Source: Actinomadura oligospora ATCC 43269
GTDB lineage: Bacteria > Actinomycetota > Actinomycetes > Streptosporangiales > Streptosporangiaceae
Length of the DNA stretch: 64,000 nucleotides
Direction: 5' to 3'
NCBI RefSeq assembly: GCF_000518265.1
Contig: NZ_KI912410.1
Coordinates: 352,774 to 416,773, forward strand
The notes under the pieces are model-generated. The model was not told the origin of the DNA. It made no database searches and worked only from the letters and a program-made list of their open reading frames with translations. Position 1 is the first letter of the stretch; each line of letters opens with the position of its first letter. The position numbers were made by a program, and so were the translations under genes. Shown here piece after piece: positions 8,722-16,969 of the stretch.

Positions 8722-9834
8722 CTACTCCGGAGGTGGGAATCCCAGCCGCCGCATCGCCAGGGACGCGGCCCCGACGGCGCCGTCGCCCGCGCGCCGCGGG
8801 TCGGCGCCGAAGCGGAGCCGCAGTCCCGTGCGGACGGCGTCGGCGACCGGGCCGTCCCGCAGCACCGAGCCGTGCATGACGACCGGGGCGGCCGGGTCGG
8901 TCAGCGCGGCGCGGACGGCGTCCACGTCGCGCAGCAGCCACTCGGCGGCCTCCTCGGTGATCCGGCGCGCCACCGCGTCCCCCGCGGCGGCCGCGGCGGC
9001 GACGACCGGGCCCAGCCTGCCGAGGGCCGCGGGCGGGCGGCCGTAGACCTCCTTGATGATGGCCTGCGCGAGGGCGGGGTTCTGGGGGAGGCGCGGCGCC
9101 GGCCCGCGGGCCAGCGTCGTGGTGCCGCCCGCGACGGCCGACGCCCCGTTGACGGCCGCCCCGGCGAAGGCCAGGGCGGGCGCGGGGGTCGCGGCGGGAC
9201 GGTGTTGGGTGCGCTGATGGCGGGGGGTCACGGCGCCCAGTTCTGCCAGCACGGCCTGGCCGAGCAGTGCCCGCGGCACCGACTCGGTGAGCAGGGTCGG
9301 GCGGCTGCGGCCGTCCAGCGCGGCGAGCGCTGCGCGCACCGCCTCGCGTCCGAGCCACACCGCCGACCCCTCGTCCCCGACGAGCCAGCCGTAGCCGTCT
9401 GCGCGGCGCACGATCGTGCCGTCGCTGATGACCGCGGCGCCCGCGCCGGTGCCGGAGAACACCACGATGCCCTTGGGGGCGCTGGTGCCGGCCGCGAACG
9501 CCACGGCGATGTCGGTCACGACGGCGGGGGATCCGCGCAGGCCGCAGGACTGCCAGGCGCGCCGGGCGGCCGAGACCGCCGCGGGACGTCCGGCCGAGCC
9601 GGCGCCCGCGATCCCGAACACGCCCGTGAGGACGAGAGATCGGTCCACGTCGCCGAGGGCCTCACTCAGGGCCGTGGTGAGGGCACCCGCGGTGTCGCCT
9701 CCGGAATTCGGGTTCGCGCCGGGGCCGGTTCCGGTCCCGGCCGGCGCTCCCCCGAGAGTCAGCAGTACACAGCGGGTCTTCGTGCCACCCGCGTCTATGC
9801 CGATCACGTAAGGACCGGCCAAATGGGTCAACAC
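8722..9834 (-). CDS. N-acetylglucosamine kinase-like protein (BadF/BadG family)
   Basis: This 370-aa protein of the ASKHA fold begins with the phosphate-1 motif IGIDAGGTKTRCVL and has the adenosine-site glycine-rich FSGTGAGAAVI segment. BadF/BadG/BcrA/BcrD-type small kinases phosphorylate GlcNAc, MurNAc or glucosamine. It is divergent from a MurR/RpiR regulator and murQ with only 61 nt between, implying a shared control region. It would feed GlcNAc released by the GH3 enzyme into GlcNAc-6-P. Substrate is inferred. The start is GTG 9834; a TTG follows as the next codon. Confidence 0.85.
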   Translation of the reverse strand: MLTHLAGPYVIGIDAGGTKTRCVLLTLGGAPAGTGTGPGANPNSGGDTAGALTTALSEALGDVDRSLVLTGVFGIAGAGSAGRPAAVSAARRAWQSCGLRGSPAVVTDIAVAFAAGTSAPKGIVVFSGTGAGAAVISDGTIVRRADGYGWLVGDEGSAVWLGREAVRAALAALDGRSRPTLLTESVPRALLGQAVLAELGAVTPRHQRTQHRPAATPAPALAFAGAAVNGASAVAGGTTTLARGPAPRLPQNPALAQAIIKEVYGRPPAALGRLGPVVAAAAAAGDAVARRITEEAAEWLLRDVDAVRAALTDPAAPVVMHGSVLRDGPVADAVRTGLRLRFGADPRRAGDGAVGAASLAMRRLGFPPPE

Positions 9835-9878
9835 ATGGCGACCGTAGCCGTTTCTACCGTTGACGGAACATCGCGGGG

Positions 9879-9895
9879 GTAAGAAAATTCCTTAC
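9879..9895. promoter_or_regulatory. Palindromic operator candidate for the RpiR-type regulator
   Basis: GTAAGAAAATTCCTTAC is symmetric as GTAAG-n-AA-n-TT-n-CTTAC and directly abuts the ATG at 9896. Lying in the 61-nt divergent region between the kinase and the regulator, it is a natural autoregulatory site. The absence of a Shine-Dalgarno sequence before that ATG suggests a leaderless or operator-overlapping start. Confidence 0.6.
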
Positions 9896-10861
9896 ATGAG
9901 GAAACCCACCGGCTCAGAGTCGGGGAGTAGTGGGGGTGGGGCGACCCGGGAGACAGCACGGGACGAGGCGACGTCGCAGACGCCGCTGAGCACCGTGGTG
10001 CGGGTGCGGTCGCTGCTGCCCTCGCTTCCACCGGCGGAGCGCAGAGTCGCGCAACGCGTCATCGACGATCCCGAGGGGGTCGCGAACTCGACCATCACCG
10101 AACTCGCCCAGAACTGCGGCACCTCCGAGACCACGGTCATCAGGTTCTGCCGGGCGATCGGGTTCCATGGTTATCCAGAGCTGCGGTTGACCCTCGCGAC
10201 GGAGGCGGGGAGGGCCCAGAGCGCCACCGGCGGACGGGTCATCGGCAGCGACATCAGTCCGGACGACTCCCTTGAGCAGATCGTGGAGAAGGTCACCTTC
10301 GCCGACGCCCGCGCCGTCGAGGAGACGGCGTCCCAGCTCGACATCAAGATGCTCGAGCAGGTCGTCGACGTCATCGTGGCCGCCGACCGCGTGGACGTCT
10401 ACGGGGTGGGCGCCAGCGCCTTCGTCGCCCTGGACTTCCAGCAGAAGCTCCACCGCATCGGGAGGAACTGCTACGCCTGGTCCGACGCCCACATCATGCT
10501 CACCAGCGCCGCGCTGCTGGGCCCGGGGGACGTCGCGGTCGGGATCTCGCACACGGGCGCGACGGTGGAGACCATCGACGCGCTGGAGGTCGCCAAGAGC
10601 AAGGGGGTCACCACGGTAGCTCTGACCAACTTCCCCAAATCGCCCATCGCCGACGTCGCCGACCTCATCCTGACGACGGCCGCGCGGGAGACCACGTTCC
10701 GATCGGGGGCGACGGCCAGCCGGCTGGCGCAGCTGACGGTGGTCGACTGCGTGTTCGTCGGGGTCGCGCAGCGCACCTTCGGCTCTACCCGAAAGGCCCT
10801 TGAGGCCACGTTCGAGGCGGTCCGCGGCCGGACCGTGCGACCCGACCGGAGGCGTCGGTGA
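9896..10861 (+). CDS. MurR/RpiR-family transcriptional regulator
   Basis: This 321-aa protein has an N-terminal RpiR-type HTH (about residues 40-105, with VANSTITELAQNCGTSETTVIRFCRAIG) and a C-terminal SIS domain that senses a phosphosugar (VYGVGASAFVALDF, GISHTGATVETIDAL). Family members control use of MurNAc, GlcNAc and ribose phosphates. The gene overlaps murQ by 4 nt (GTGA) and is divergent from a GlcNAc-kinase-like gene, so MurNAc-6-P or GlcNAc-6-P is the likely effector. ATG 9896 was chosen over the in-frame TTG 9860, which would place the operator inside the gene. Confidence 0.9.
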   Translation: MRKPTGSESGSSGGGATRETARDEATSQTPLSTVVRVRSLLPSLPPAERRVAQRVIDDPEGVANSTITELAQNCGTSETTVIRFCRAIGFHGYPELRLTLATEAGRAQSATGGRVIGSDISPDDSLEQIVEKVTFADARAVEETASQLDIKMLEQVVDVIVAADRVDVYGVGASAFVALDFQQKLHRIGRNCYAWSDAHIMLTSAALLGPGDVAVGISHTGATVETIDALEVAKSKGVTTVALTNFPKSPIADVADLILTTAARETTFRSGATASRLAQLTVVDCVFVGVAQRTFGSTRKALEATFEAVRGRTVRPDRRRR

Positions 10862-11754
10862 TCGAGGTTGACCTGCCCACCGAGGGCCGCAACCCGCGGA
10901 CCCTCGACGTCGACACCCTCCCCACCCTGGAGGTGCTGCGCCGCATCAACGCCGAGGACGCCACCGTCCCCGCCGTCGTCGCGGCCGTCCTGCCCGAGCT
11001 CGCCGTCCTGGTCGACCTCGCCGTGGAGTCGTTGCGGCGCGGCGGCCGGGTGCACTACTTCGGCGCGGGCACCTCGGGACGCCTGGCCGTGCTGGACGCG
11101 GCGGAACTGCCGCCGACGTTCGGCATGTGGAACCGGGTCGTCGCCCACCACGCGGGCGGCCCGGGCGCGTTCACCCAGGCCGTCTCCGAGGTCGAGGACG
11201 ACGTGGACCTCGGCGCGTCCGACGCCGCCGCGGTCCAGCCCGGCGACGTCGCGATCGGCGTCGCCGCGTCCGGACGCACCCCCTACGTGATCGGCGCCCT
11301 GCGCGCGGCCGCGGCCGCCGGGGCGCACACCGCCCTCATCTCCTGCAACCCCAAGGCTCCGTTCGGCGACGAGGTCGCCGTCCACATCCCGCTGGCCACC
11401 GGACCCGAGGTGATCAGCGGCTCGACGAGGATGAAGGCGGGCACCGCCACCAAGCTGGTGCTCAACTCGTTCTCCACCACGCTCATGATCAGGCTGGGCC
11501 GGACCTACTCCAACCTGATGGTCAGCGTGAACGCCCTCAACGCCAAGCTCCGGGCCCGCCTCGTCCGCATCCTCACCGAGGCGACCGGAATGGACTCCGC
11601 ATCCTGCGCCGCGGCGCTGGCCGAGGCCGGCGGCAACACCCGCGTGGCCCTGGTCAGCCTGCTCGGCGAGGTTCCCGCCGACCGCGCCACCGTCCTCCTG
11701 GAGGAGAGCGACGGCGGCGTCCGCGAGGCCCTCCAGCGCCTCCAGTCGGCCTAG
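10858..11754 (+). CDS. murQ: N-acetylmuramic acid 6-phosphate etherase
   Basis: This 298-aa protein has the MurQ signature: GAGTSGRLAVLDAAELPPTF (about residues 65-84), VAASGRTPYV, and STRMKAGTATKLVLNSFSTT near residue 190. It cleaves the lactyl ether of MurNAc-6-P to give GlcNAc-6-P and D-lactate. It starts at a GTG overlapping the stop of the RpiR-type regulator, so the two are co-translated. With the GH3 enzyme, the kinase and the SIS enzyme it forms a nearly complete route from muropeptides to central metabolism. Family assignment is secure. Confidence 0.96.
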   Translation: MIEVDLPTEGRNPRTLDVDTLPTLEVLRRINAEDATVPAVVAAVLPELAVLVDLAVESLRRGGRVHYFGAGTSGRLAVLDAAELPPTFGMWNRVVAHHAGGPGAFTQAVSEVEDDVDLGASDAAAVQPGDVAIGVAASGRTPYVIGALRAAAAAGAHTALISCNPKAPFGDEVAVHIPLATGPEVISGSTRMKAGTATKLVLNSFSTTLMIRLGRTYSNLMVSVNALNAKLRARLVRILTEATGMDSASCAAALAEAGGNTRVALVSLLGEVPADRATVLLEESDGGVREALQRLQSA

Positions 11755-11817
11755 CCGGCACCGGCCGGCGGGGGTTCGCAGCAGCCCCCGCACCCGCTGC
11801 GGCCCCCGGCCGGCCGG

Positions 11818-11863
11818 GCCTCCGGCTCCGCGTCCCCGCCCGAACGGACGCGGAGCCGGAGGC
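11818..11863 (+). terminator. 18-bp hairpin downstream of murQ
   Basis: A perfect 18-bp stem pairs gcctccggctccgcgtcc (11818-11835) with 11846-11863 across a 10-nt loop. There is no U-tract. The sequence gagccggaggctcc recurs about 25 nt further on, so the right arm is partly duplicated. Confidence 0.6.
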
Positions 11864-12012
11864 TCCCGGCCTGCTCCGAGCCGGAGGCTCCCCGACAGCT
11901 CAGCCAGATGCCCCAGGCTGCTCGAAGGCGCGCGGGGGTTGGGCCCGCCCGGGCCGGTTCAGGGGGGAAGCCGACCGGGTCAGAGGGGGTTCCTGCCTAG
12001 ACTGAGGCGGAT

Positions 12013-13488
12013 ATGACCGAGCTGACGGTCCGGGAGGACGTCCCGGGCGCCGGGACCGCCGGGCCGCCGAAGACACGCGCGGCGCGGTCGCGCGCGTTCG
12101 CCCGGACGCACTGGATCTTCCTGTCGCTGCTGGGAGCGGGCGTCCTGCTGCGCGGCACGGCGATGCTCGGTTACCGCTGGGTGATGTGGTTCCCGGACTC
12201 CAACGACTACCTGTCGGGGGCCGTCAACCTCAACCCGAACCTGGTTCGGCCGAGCGGGTACTCGCTGTTCCTGTGGCTGGTCAAGCCGCTGCAGAGCCTG
12301 GCCGCGGTGTCGCTGCTCCAGCATCTCATGGGGCTCGCCGTCGCGGTCATGGTCTACGTCCTCGCCCGCAGGGCGCGCGCGCCCCGGTGGCTGGCGGCCC
12401 TGGCGACCGTCCCCGTCCTGCTGGACGGCAACCAGGTGCAGCTCGAGCACATGCTCATGTCGGACACGCTGTTCGGCTTCCTGGTCATGGCGGCCGTCAC
12501 GGTCCTGCTCCTGCGCGCGACCGGACGCCGGACGCTCGTCCTCGCGGCGGCGGGCGGGCTGCTGCTCGGCCTCGCGACGATCACCCGGTCGGCGGGCCTG
12601 CCGCTGCTCGTGGTCGCGGCGTTCGTGATGGTCGTCCGGCGGACGGGCTGGCGGACCCTGGTGGCCATGGCGGTCGCGGGCGTGATCCCGATCGTGGCCT
12701 ACTCGTCCTGGTTCGCCGCCGACCGCGGGGACTTCACGATGACCCGCAGCACCGGCGTCTTCCTGTACGGACGCGTCGCGCCGTTCGCCGACTGCAAGAA
12801 GATGGACGTGCCGGTCGAGCAGATGGCGCTGTGCCTGTCGAGCGACCCGAAGCACCGGTCCGTCCGCGAGTCCTACATCTGGGGGCCGCGCGCGCCGCGC
12901 TACCGCGTCGAGGCCACCGGCTTCACGCCCGAGGGCGAGCGGCTGGCGTTCGACTTCGCCGTCCGCGCGATCACCCACCAGCCGGGCGACTACGCCCAGG
13001 TCGCCCTGACCGACCTCGGCCGGACGTTCCGCTGGGACCACCCCGCCTTCCCGGACCGGACGACCTACGAGCACTACCTGTTCGGCCCGAAGACCTTCAA
13101 CCCCGACCCGACGGCCGAGCCGTACGTGCGCGCCTACGATCCCGGCTACACGCCGACCAGGGCGACCGGCCCGTACGCGTCCTTTCTGGGCGGCTACCAG
13201 AAGGTCGCCTACCTGCCCGGCACCCTGGTGGGCGTGATCACGCTCGGCGGCCTGGTCCTCATGGTCCGTCGCCGCCGCTGGGACGCCCTGCTGCCCTGGC
13301 TGATCGGGACGACCCTGATCGTCGTCCCGTCGCTGACCGCGCAGTTCGACTACCGGTACGTCCTTCCCGCCGTCCCGCTGATGTGCCTGGCCTTCGTGCT
13401 GGCCGTCCGTCCGGCGGCGCCCGGGGAGACCGTGGAGCCGATGCGACTTCCCGGACGAATCAGACGTCTCCTAGCATCGAAGGTGTGA
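12013..13488 (+). CDS. Polytopic membrane protein, GT39/ArnT-like glycosyltransferase
   Basis: This 491-aa protein has a short basic N-terminus followed by a first membrane helix and many more hydrophobic segments, with a large soluble loop around residues 245-390 and further helices near the C-terminus. The acidic motif WFPDSNDYL after the first helix resembles the catalytic loop of polyprenyl-phosphate-sugar-using GT39/GT83 enzymes. It probably transfers a mannose-like sugar to a protein or lipid outside the membrane. Donor and acceptor are unknown. Its stop overlaps the following HAD gene (GTGA). Confidence 0.7.
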   Translation: MTELTVREDVPGAGTAGPPKTRAARSRAFARTHWIFLSLLGAGVLLRGTAMLGYRWVMWFPDSNDYLSGAVNLNPNLVRPSGYSLFLWLVKPLQSLAAVSLLQHLMGLAVAVMVYVLARRARAPRWLAALATVPVLLDGNQVQLEHMLMSDTLFGFLVMAAVTVLLLRATGRRTLVLAAAGGLLLGLATITRSAGLPLLVVAAFVMVVRRTGWRTLVAMAVAGVIPIVAYSSWFAADRGDFTMTRSTGVFLYGRVAPFADCKKMDVPVEQMALCLSSDPKHRSVRESYIWGPRAPRYRVEATGFTPEGERLAFDFAVRAITHQPGDYAQVALTDLGRTFRWDHPAFPDRTTYEHYLFGPKTFNPDPTAEPYVRAYDPGYTPTRATGPYASFLGGYQKVAYLPGTLVGVITLGGLVLMVRRRRWDALLPWLIGTTLIVVPSLTAQFDYRYVLPAVPLMCLAFVLAVRPAAPGETVEPMRLPGRIRRLLASKV

Positions 13489-14120
13489 CCCCCCGAGCTG
13501 TGATCATCGACTGGGGCGGGGTGCTGACCTCCCCGCTCGACCAGGCCGTGGACGCCTGGCTGGCCGCCGACCGCATCGACGCGGACGGCTACCGGACCGT
13601 CATGCGGGCCTGGGTGAAGCAGGCGTACGACGGCGCGGGCCTCAACCCCATCCACGGCCTGGAGGACGGCTCGCTCGACCCCGCCGAGTTCGAGCGCCTT
13701 CTCGCCGCCGAGCTCCGCACGGTCGACGGCGGCCCGGTCGCCGCGCCCGGCCTCATCGAGCGGATGTTCGCAGGATTCGCCCCGGTCGAGGAGATGTACG
13801 CGCTGCTCCGGGAGGTCCGCGAGAGCGGCGTCCGGACGGCCCTGCTGTCCAACTCGTGGGGGAACGCCTACCCGCGCGACCGCTGGTCCGGGCTCTTCGA
13901 CGCCGTGGTGATCTCCTGCGAGGTCGGCCTGCGCAAGCCCGACGAGGCGATCTTCCGGCACGCGGTCGGACGGCTCGGCCTCGCCCCGGGCGAGTGCGTC
14001 TTCATCGACGACATCGTCCACAACACCCGGGCCGCCGAGGCGCTCGGCATGCACGGCGTCCACCACACCGGCGCGGACGACACCCGCGCGGCCCTGGCGT
14101 CCCTCGGACTGCTCCCCTGA
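13485..14120 (+). CDS. HAD-family hydrolase (epoxide hydrolase-like subfamily)
   Basis: This 211-aa protein has motif I VIIDWGGVLTSP (nucleophile Asp in the second-class form DxGGV), motif II LLSNSWGN, Lys in LRKPDEAIF and motif IV FIDDIVHNTRAAEALG. This resembles the HAD-IA group that includes soluble epoxide hydrolase N-domains and haloacid dehalogenases. GTG 13485 was chosen because it gives the 4-nt overlap with the preceding membrane protein gene and places motif I close to the N-terminus. The substrate is not evident. Confidence 0.85.
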   Translation: MTPRAVIIDWGGVLTSPLDQAVDAWLAADRIDADGYRTVMRAWVKQAYDGAGLNPIHGLEDGSLDPAEFERLLAAELRTVDGGPVAAPGLIERMFAGFAPVEEMYALLREVRESGVRTALLSNSWGNAYPRDRWSGLFDAVVISCEVGLRKPDEAIFRHAVGRLGLAPGECVFIDDIVHNTRAAEALGMHGVHHTGADDTRAALASLGLLP

Positions 14121-14147
14121 CCTGCGGTGTGGCACACTGACGGGGTC

Positions 14148-14639
14148 ATGCGCGTCTATCTGCCGTCCACGCTCGCCGACCTCGCGCGGGTCCACAGGGA
14201 CCGTGAGGCCGGCCCCGCTCCGATGATCGGCTACGCGGTCACGCCGGCGCTCCGCGAGTGGTACTCCGCCGCTGACATCGAGGAGCTGGAGTACGCGGCG
14301 ATGACGGCCGCGGCGCGCGCCTCGCTGCGGCTGCTCTCCGTCGATCCGGAGGGCGCCCCGCGCCGCGTGGTGCTGGCCGCCGAGGTCCCGGACGCGTCGG
14401 TCCGCCCGCTCGGCGACGAGGACGAACCCGCCCGGGTCGAGATCACCGCCGCCGTCCCCTGGAAGAAGATCGCGTCCGGCCACGTCGACGACGCGGAGGC
14501 CGAGGCCGACGTGCGCGCCGCCGCCCGGGCCGTGCCCGCCGCCGACGCGGGCGACGACGACGCGTCCTTCACCGTGGACGGCGCCGAGGGCCACGAACTC
14601 CTCTGGTACGCCACCCAGGAACTCCGCGACCTGCTCTGA
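14148..14639 (+). CDS. Conserved actinobacterial protein of unknown function (DUF6912-like)
   Basis: This 163-aa acidic, soluble protein starts MRVYLPSTLADL. It lacks a signal peptide or membrane helix, has a middle segment rich in Ala and Glu, and ends with WYATQELRDLL. I recognise it as resembling a small actinobacterial family (DUF6912) without known activity. ATG 14148 is preferred over the in-frame GTG 14127 because the motif MRVYLPS usually forms the N-terminus. It follows the HAD gene by 27 nt and may be co-transcribed with it. Confidence 0.7.
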   Translation: MRVYLPSTLADLARVHRDREAGPAPMIGYAVTPALREWYSAADIEELEYAAMTAAARASLRLLSVDPEGAPRRVVLAAEVPDASVRPLGDEDEPARVEITAAVPWKKIASGHVDDAEAEADVRAAARAVPAADAGDDDASFTVDGAEGHELLWYATQELRDLL

Positions 14640-14746
14640 CGCGTCCCGGCGGCGCCGCGCGGAAGGCGGCGAAACCGCGTAGGGCCCCGGCGGGACGGGT
14701 AGATCTCCGGCCACTGACGACGATGTCGGAGATCAGGGAGTTTTCC

Positions 14747-16375
14747 ATGGACGCCGTCACGAACGTGCCGGTCCCGGTGAACGAGCCGGTGAAGGGGCAC
14801 GCGCCGGGGAGTCCGGAGCGGGCCGCGCTGGAGGCGCGGATCAAGGAGCTCGGCGGCGAGCACGCCGAGCTGACCATGACGATCGGCGGTGAGCGGCGGC
14901 TCGGCGGCGGTGAGCCGATCCCGGTCGTGGAACCGCACCGCCGGGCACACGTCCTCGGCACGATGGGCAACGCGACGCCCGCCGACGTGCGCGCCGCCGT
15001 GGACGCCGCCCGCGAGGCGGCCCCCGCGTGGCGGGCGCTGGCGTTCGAGGACCGCGCGGCGGTCTTCCTGAAGGCGGCGGACCTGCTGTCCGGGCCGTGG
15101 CGGGCGACGCTGAACGCGGCGACGATGCTCGGCCAGTCCAAGTCGGTGCAGCAGGCGGAGATCGACTCGGCCGTCGAGCTGATCGACTTCTGGCGGTTCA
15201 ACGTGGCGTTCGCGCGGGAGCTGCTGGCGACCCAGCCGATCAGCTCGCCGGGCGTGTGGAACCGGATGGAGTACCGGCCGCTGGAGGGGTTCGTCCTCGC
15301 GATCACGCCGTTCAACTTCACCGCGATCGCGGGGAACCTGCCGACCTCGCCCGCGCTGATGGGCAACACGGTGGTGTGGAAGCCGTCGCCGACACAGCAG
15401 CTCGCCGCGCACCACACCCTGCGGCTGCTGGAGGCGGCCGGGCTGCCGCCGGGGGTGATCAACCTGGTCACCGGGGACGGCGCGGCCGTCTCGGAGGTCG
15501 CGCTCGACCATCCGGACCTCGCCGGGATCCACTTCACCGGCAGCACCCGCACGTTCCAGCACCTGTGGCGGACGGTCGGGCAGAACATCGCCGACTACCG
15601 CGCCTACCCGCGCCTGGTCGGCGAGACGGGCGGCAAGGACTTCGTGGTCGCGCACCCGTCCGGCGATGTGGACGTCCTGAAGACCGCCCTGGTCAGGGGC
15701 GCGTTCGAGTACCAGGGGCAGAAGTGCTCGGCGGCCTCGCGCGCCTACGTCCCGCGGTCGCTCTGGACCCGGATGAGGGACGACTTCGTCGCCCAGGTCG
15801 AGTCGCTGACCATGGGGAACGTCGCCGAGGACCTGAACCTGTTCATGGGCGCGGTGATCGACGAGCGGGCGTTCGCCAAGCACACCGCCGCGCTCGACCG
15901 GGCCCGCGCGTCCGGCGCGATCGAGGTCGTGACCGGGGGACGCGCGGACGACTCGGAGGGCTGGTTCGTCCAGCCGACCATCCTGACCTGCGCCGATCCC
16001 GACGACGAGATCTTCACGACCGAGTACTTCGGCCCGATCCTCGGCGTCCACGTGTACGAGGACGGCGACTACGACGCGATGCTGCGGCAGATGGAGGGCG
16101 TCGCGCCGTACGGGCTCACCGGGGCGATCGTCGCGCAGGACCGCGCGGCCATCGCGGCGGCGACGGAGCGGCTCAGGTTCGCGGCGGGCAACTTCTACAT
16201 CAACGACAAGCCGACCGGGGCCGTGGTCGGGCAGCAGCCGTTCGGCGGGGCGCGCGCGAGCGGCACCGACGACAAGGCCGGATCGATCCTCAACCTGACC
16301 CGCTGGGTGAGCGCGCGGGCGCTCAAGGAGACCCTCGTCCCGCCCGTCGACCACCGTTATCCGCACATGGGCTGA
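14747..16375 (+). CDS. pruA: L-glutamate gamma-semialdehyde (P5C) dehydrogenase
   Basis: This 542-aa aldehyde dehydrogenase matches the long P5C dehydrogenase family, with the N-terminal MDAVTNVPVPVNEPVKG segment, ITPFNFTAIAGNLP, the catalytic Glu in GETGGKD (about residue 292) and catalytic Cys in YQGQKCSAASR (about 325). It oxidises glutamate semialdehyde to glutamate with NAD+, the second step of proline breakdown. ATG 14747 was chosen over ATG 14723 because AGGGAG (about 14735-14740) lies at proper spacing. No proline dehydrogenase is in the window. The glutamate made could feed the large glutamate dehydrogenase at 24375. Confidence 0.95.
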   Translation: MDAVTNVPVPVNEPVKGHAPGSPERAALEARIKELGGEHAELTMTIGGERRLGGGEPIPVVEPHRRAHVLGTMGNATPADVRAAVDAAREAAPAWRALAFEDRAAVFLKAADLLSGPWRATLNAATMLGQSKSVQQAEIDSAVELIDFWRFNVAFARELLATQPISSPGVWNRMEYRPLEGFVLAITPFNFTAIAGNLPTSPALMGNTVVWKPSPTQQLAAHHTLRLLEAAGLPPGVINLVTGDGAAVSEVALDHPDLAGIHFTGSTRTFQHLWRTVGQNIADYRAYPRLVGETGGKDFVVAHPSGDVDVLKTALVRGAFEYQGQKCSAASRAYVPRSLWTRMRDDFVAQVESLTMGNVAEDLNLFMGAVIDERAFAKHTAALDRARASGAIEVVTGGRADDSEGWFVQPTILTCADPDDEIFTTEYFGPILGVHVYEDGDYDAMLRQMEGVAPYGLTGAIVAQDRAAIAAATERLRFAAGNFYINDKPTGAVVGQQPFGGARASGTDDKAGSILNLTRWVSARALKETLVPPVDHRYPHMG

Positions 16376-16425
16376 CGGGTAAGATATAGCCATTGAGCTG
16401 GTAAAACGCGGATCCAGGGGGTGTT

Positions 16426-16959
16426 GTGCGGCGAGCTGCGGGGGCGGCGCTCGCCGGGCTGGCGGTCGCGGGGCTGGCGGCCGTCCTCACCACCCCCTGG
16501 GACGAGCGCGGGCAGGGCCCGGTGGACGCCGCGCAGGCCGCCTCGCACCTGAGGGTGTCCGCCGATCCGGCGGCGCGCGCCGTCGGCGCCGACCGGCTGA
16601 CGGCGGGCGGCCGGTACAGCTACGCCTTCACCGTCGCCAACGCCGGTGACCGTCCCGTCCGGGGCCTGGTCGCGCGCAGCGAGAAGATCGTCGGCGGACG
16701 CGCCGGGACGGCCATGCGCGTCGAGTCGGTGAGCGATCCGTCCTGCCACCGGGTCGAGCGGGTGATCTGCAGCTTCCCGACGCTGGAGGCGGGGGAGCGG
16801 CGCACCGTCGAGGTGGTCGGCACGACGTCGGGGAGCCGCCGTCCCGGGGACGTCCTGCGCATCAACACCTACCTGGCGACGTTCGCGCCCGGAGCGCGCG
16901 GCCAGGTGTCCTACGACGTGCTCGGAAGCCCGGTGTCCACGGTGACCACGTTCGGCTAA
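16426..16959 (+). CDS. Secreted protein with an Ig-like/DUF11-type fold
   Basis: This 177-aa protein has a signal peptide (residues 1 to about 20, basic then Ala/Leu-rich). The mature part contains YSYAFTVANAGDRPVRGLVA and a pair of Cys residues (SCHRVERVICSF), as in beta-sandwich domains of the DUF11/CARDB type often found on actinomycete surfaces. It starts at a GTG with an AGGGGG site just upstream. No catalytic motif is seen, and no sorting signal or anchor was found. Confidence 0.7.
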   Translation: MRRAAGAALAGLAVAGLAAVLTTPWDERGQGPVDAAQAASHLRVSADPAARAVGADRLTAGGRYSYAFTVANAGDRPVRGLVARSEKIVGGRAGTAMRVESVSDPSCHRVERVICSFPTLEAGERRTVEVVGTTSGSRRPGDVLRINTYLATFAPGARGQVSYDVLGSPVSTVTTFG

Positions 16960-16969
16960 CCTCGCGCCC

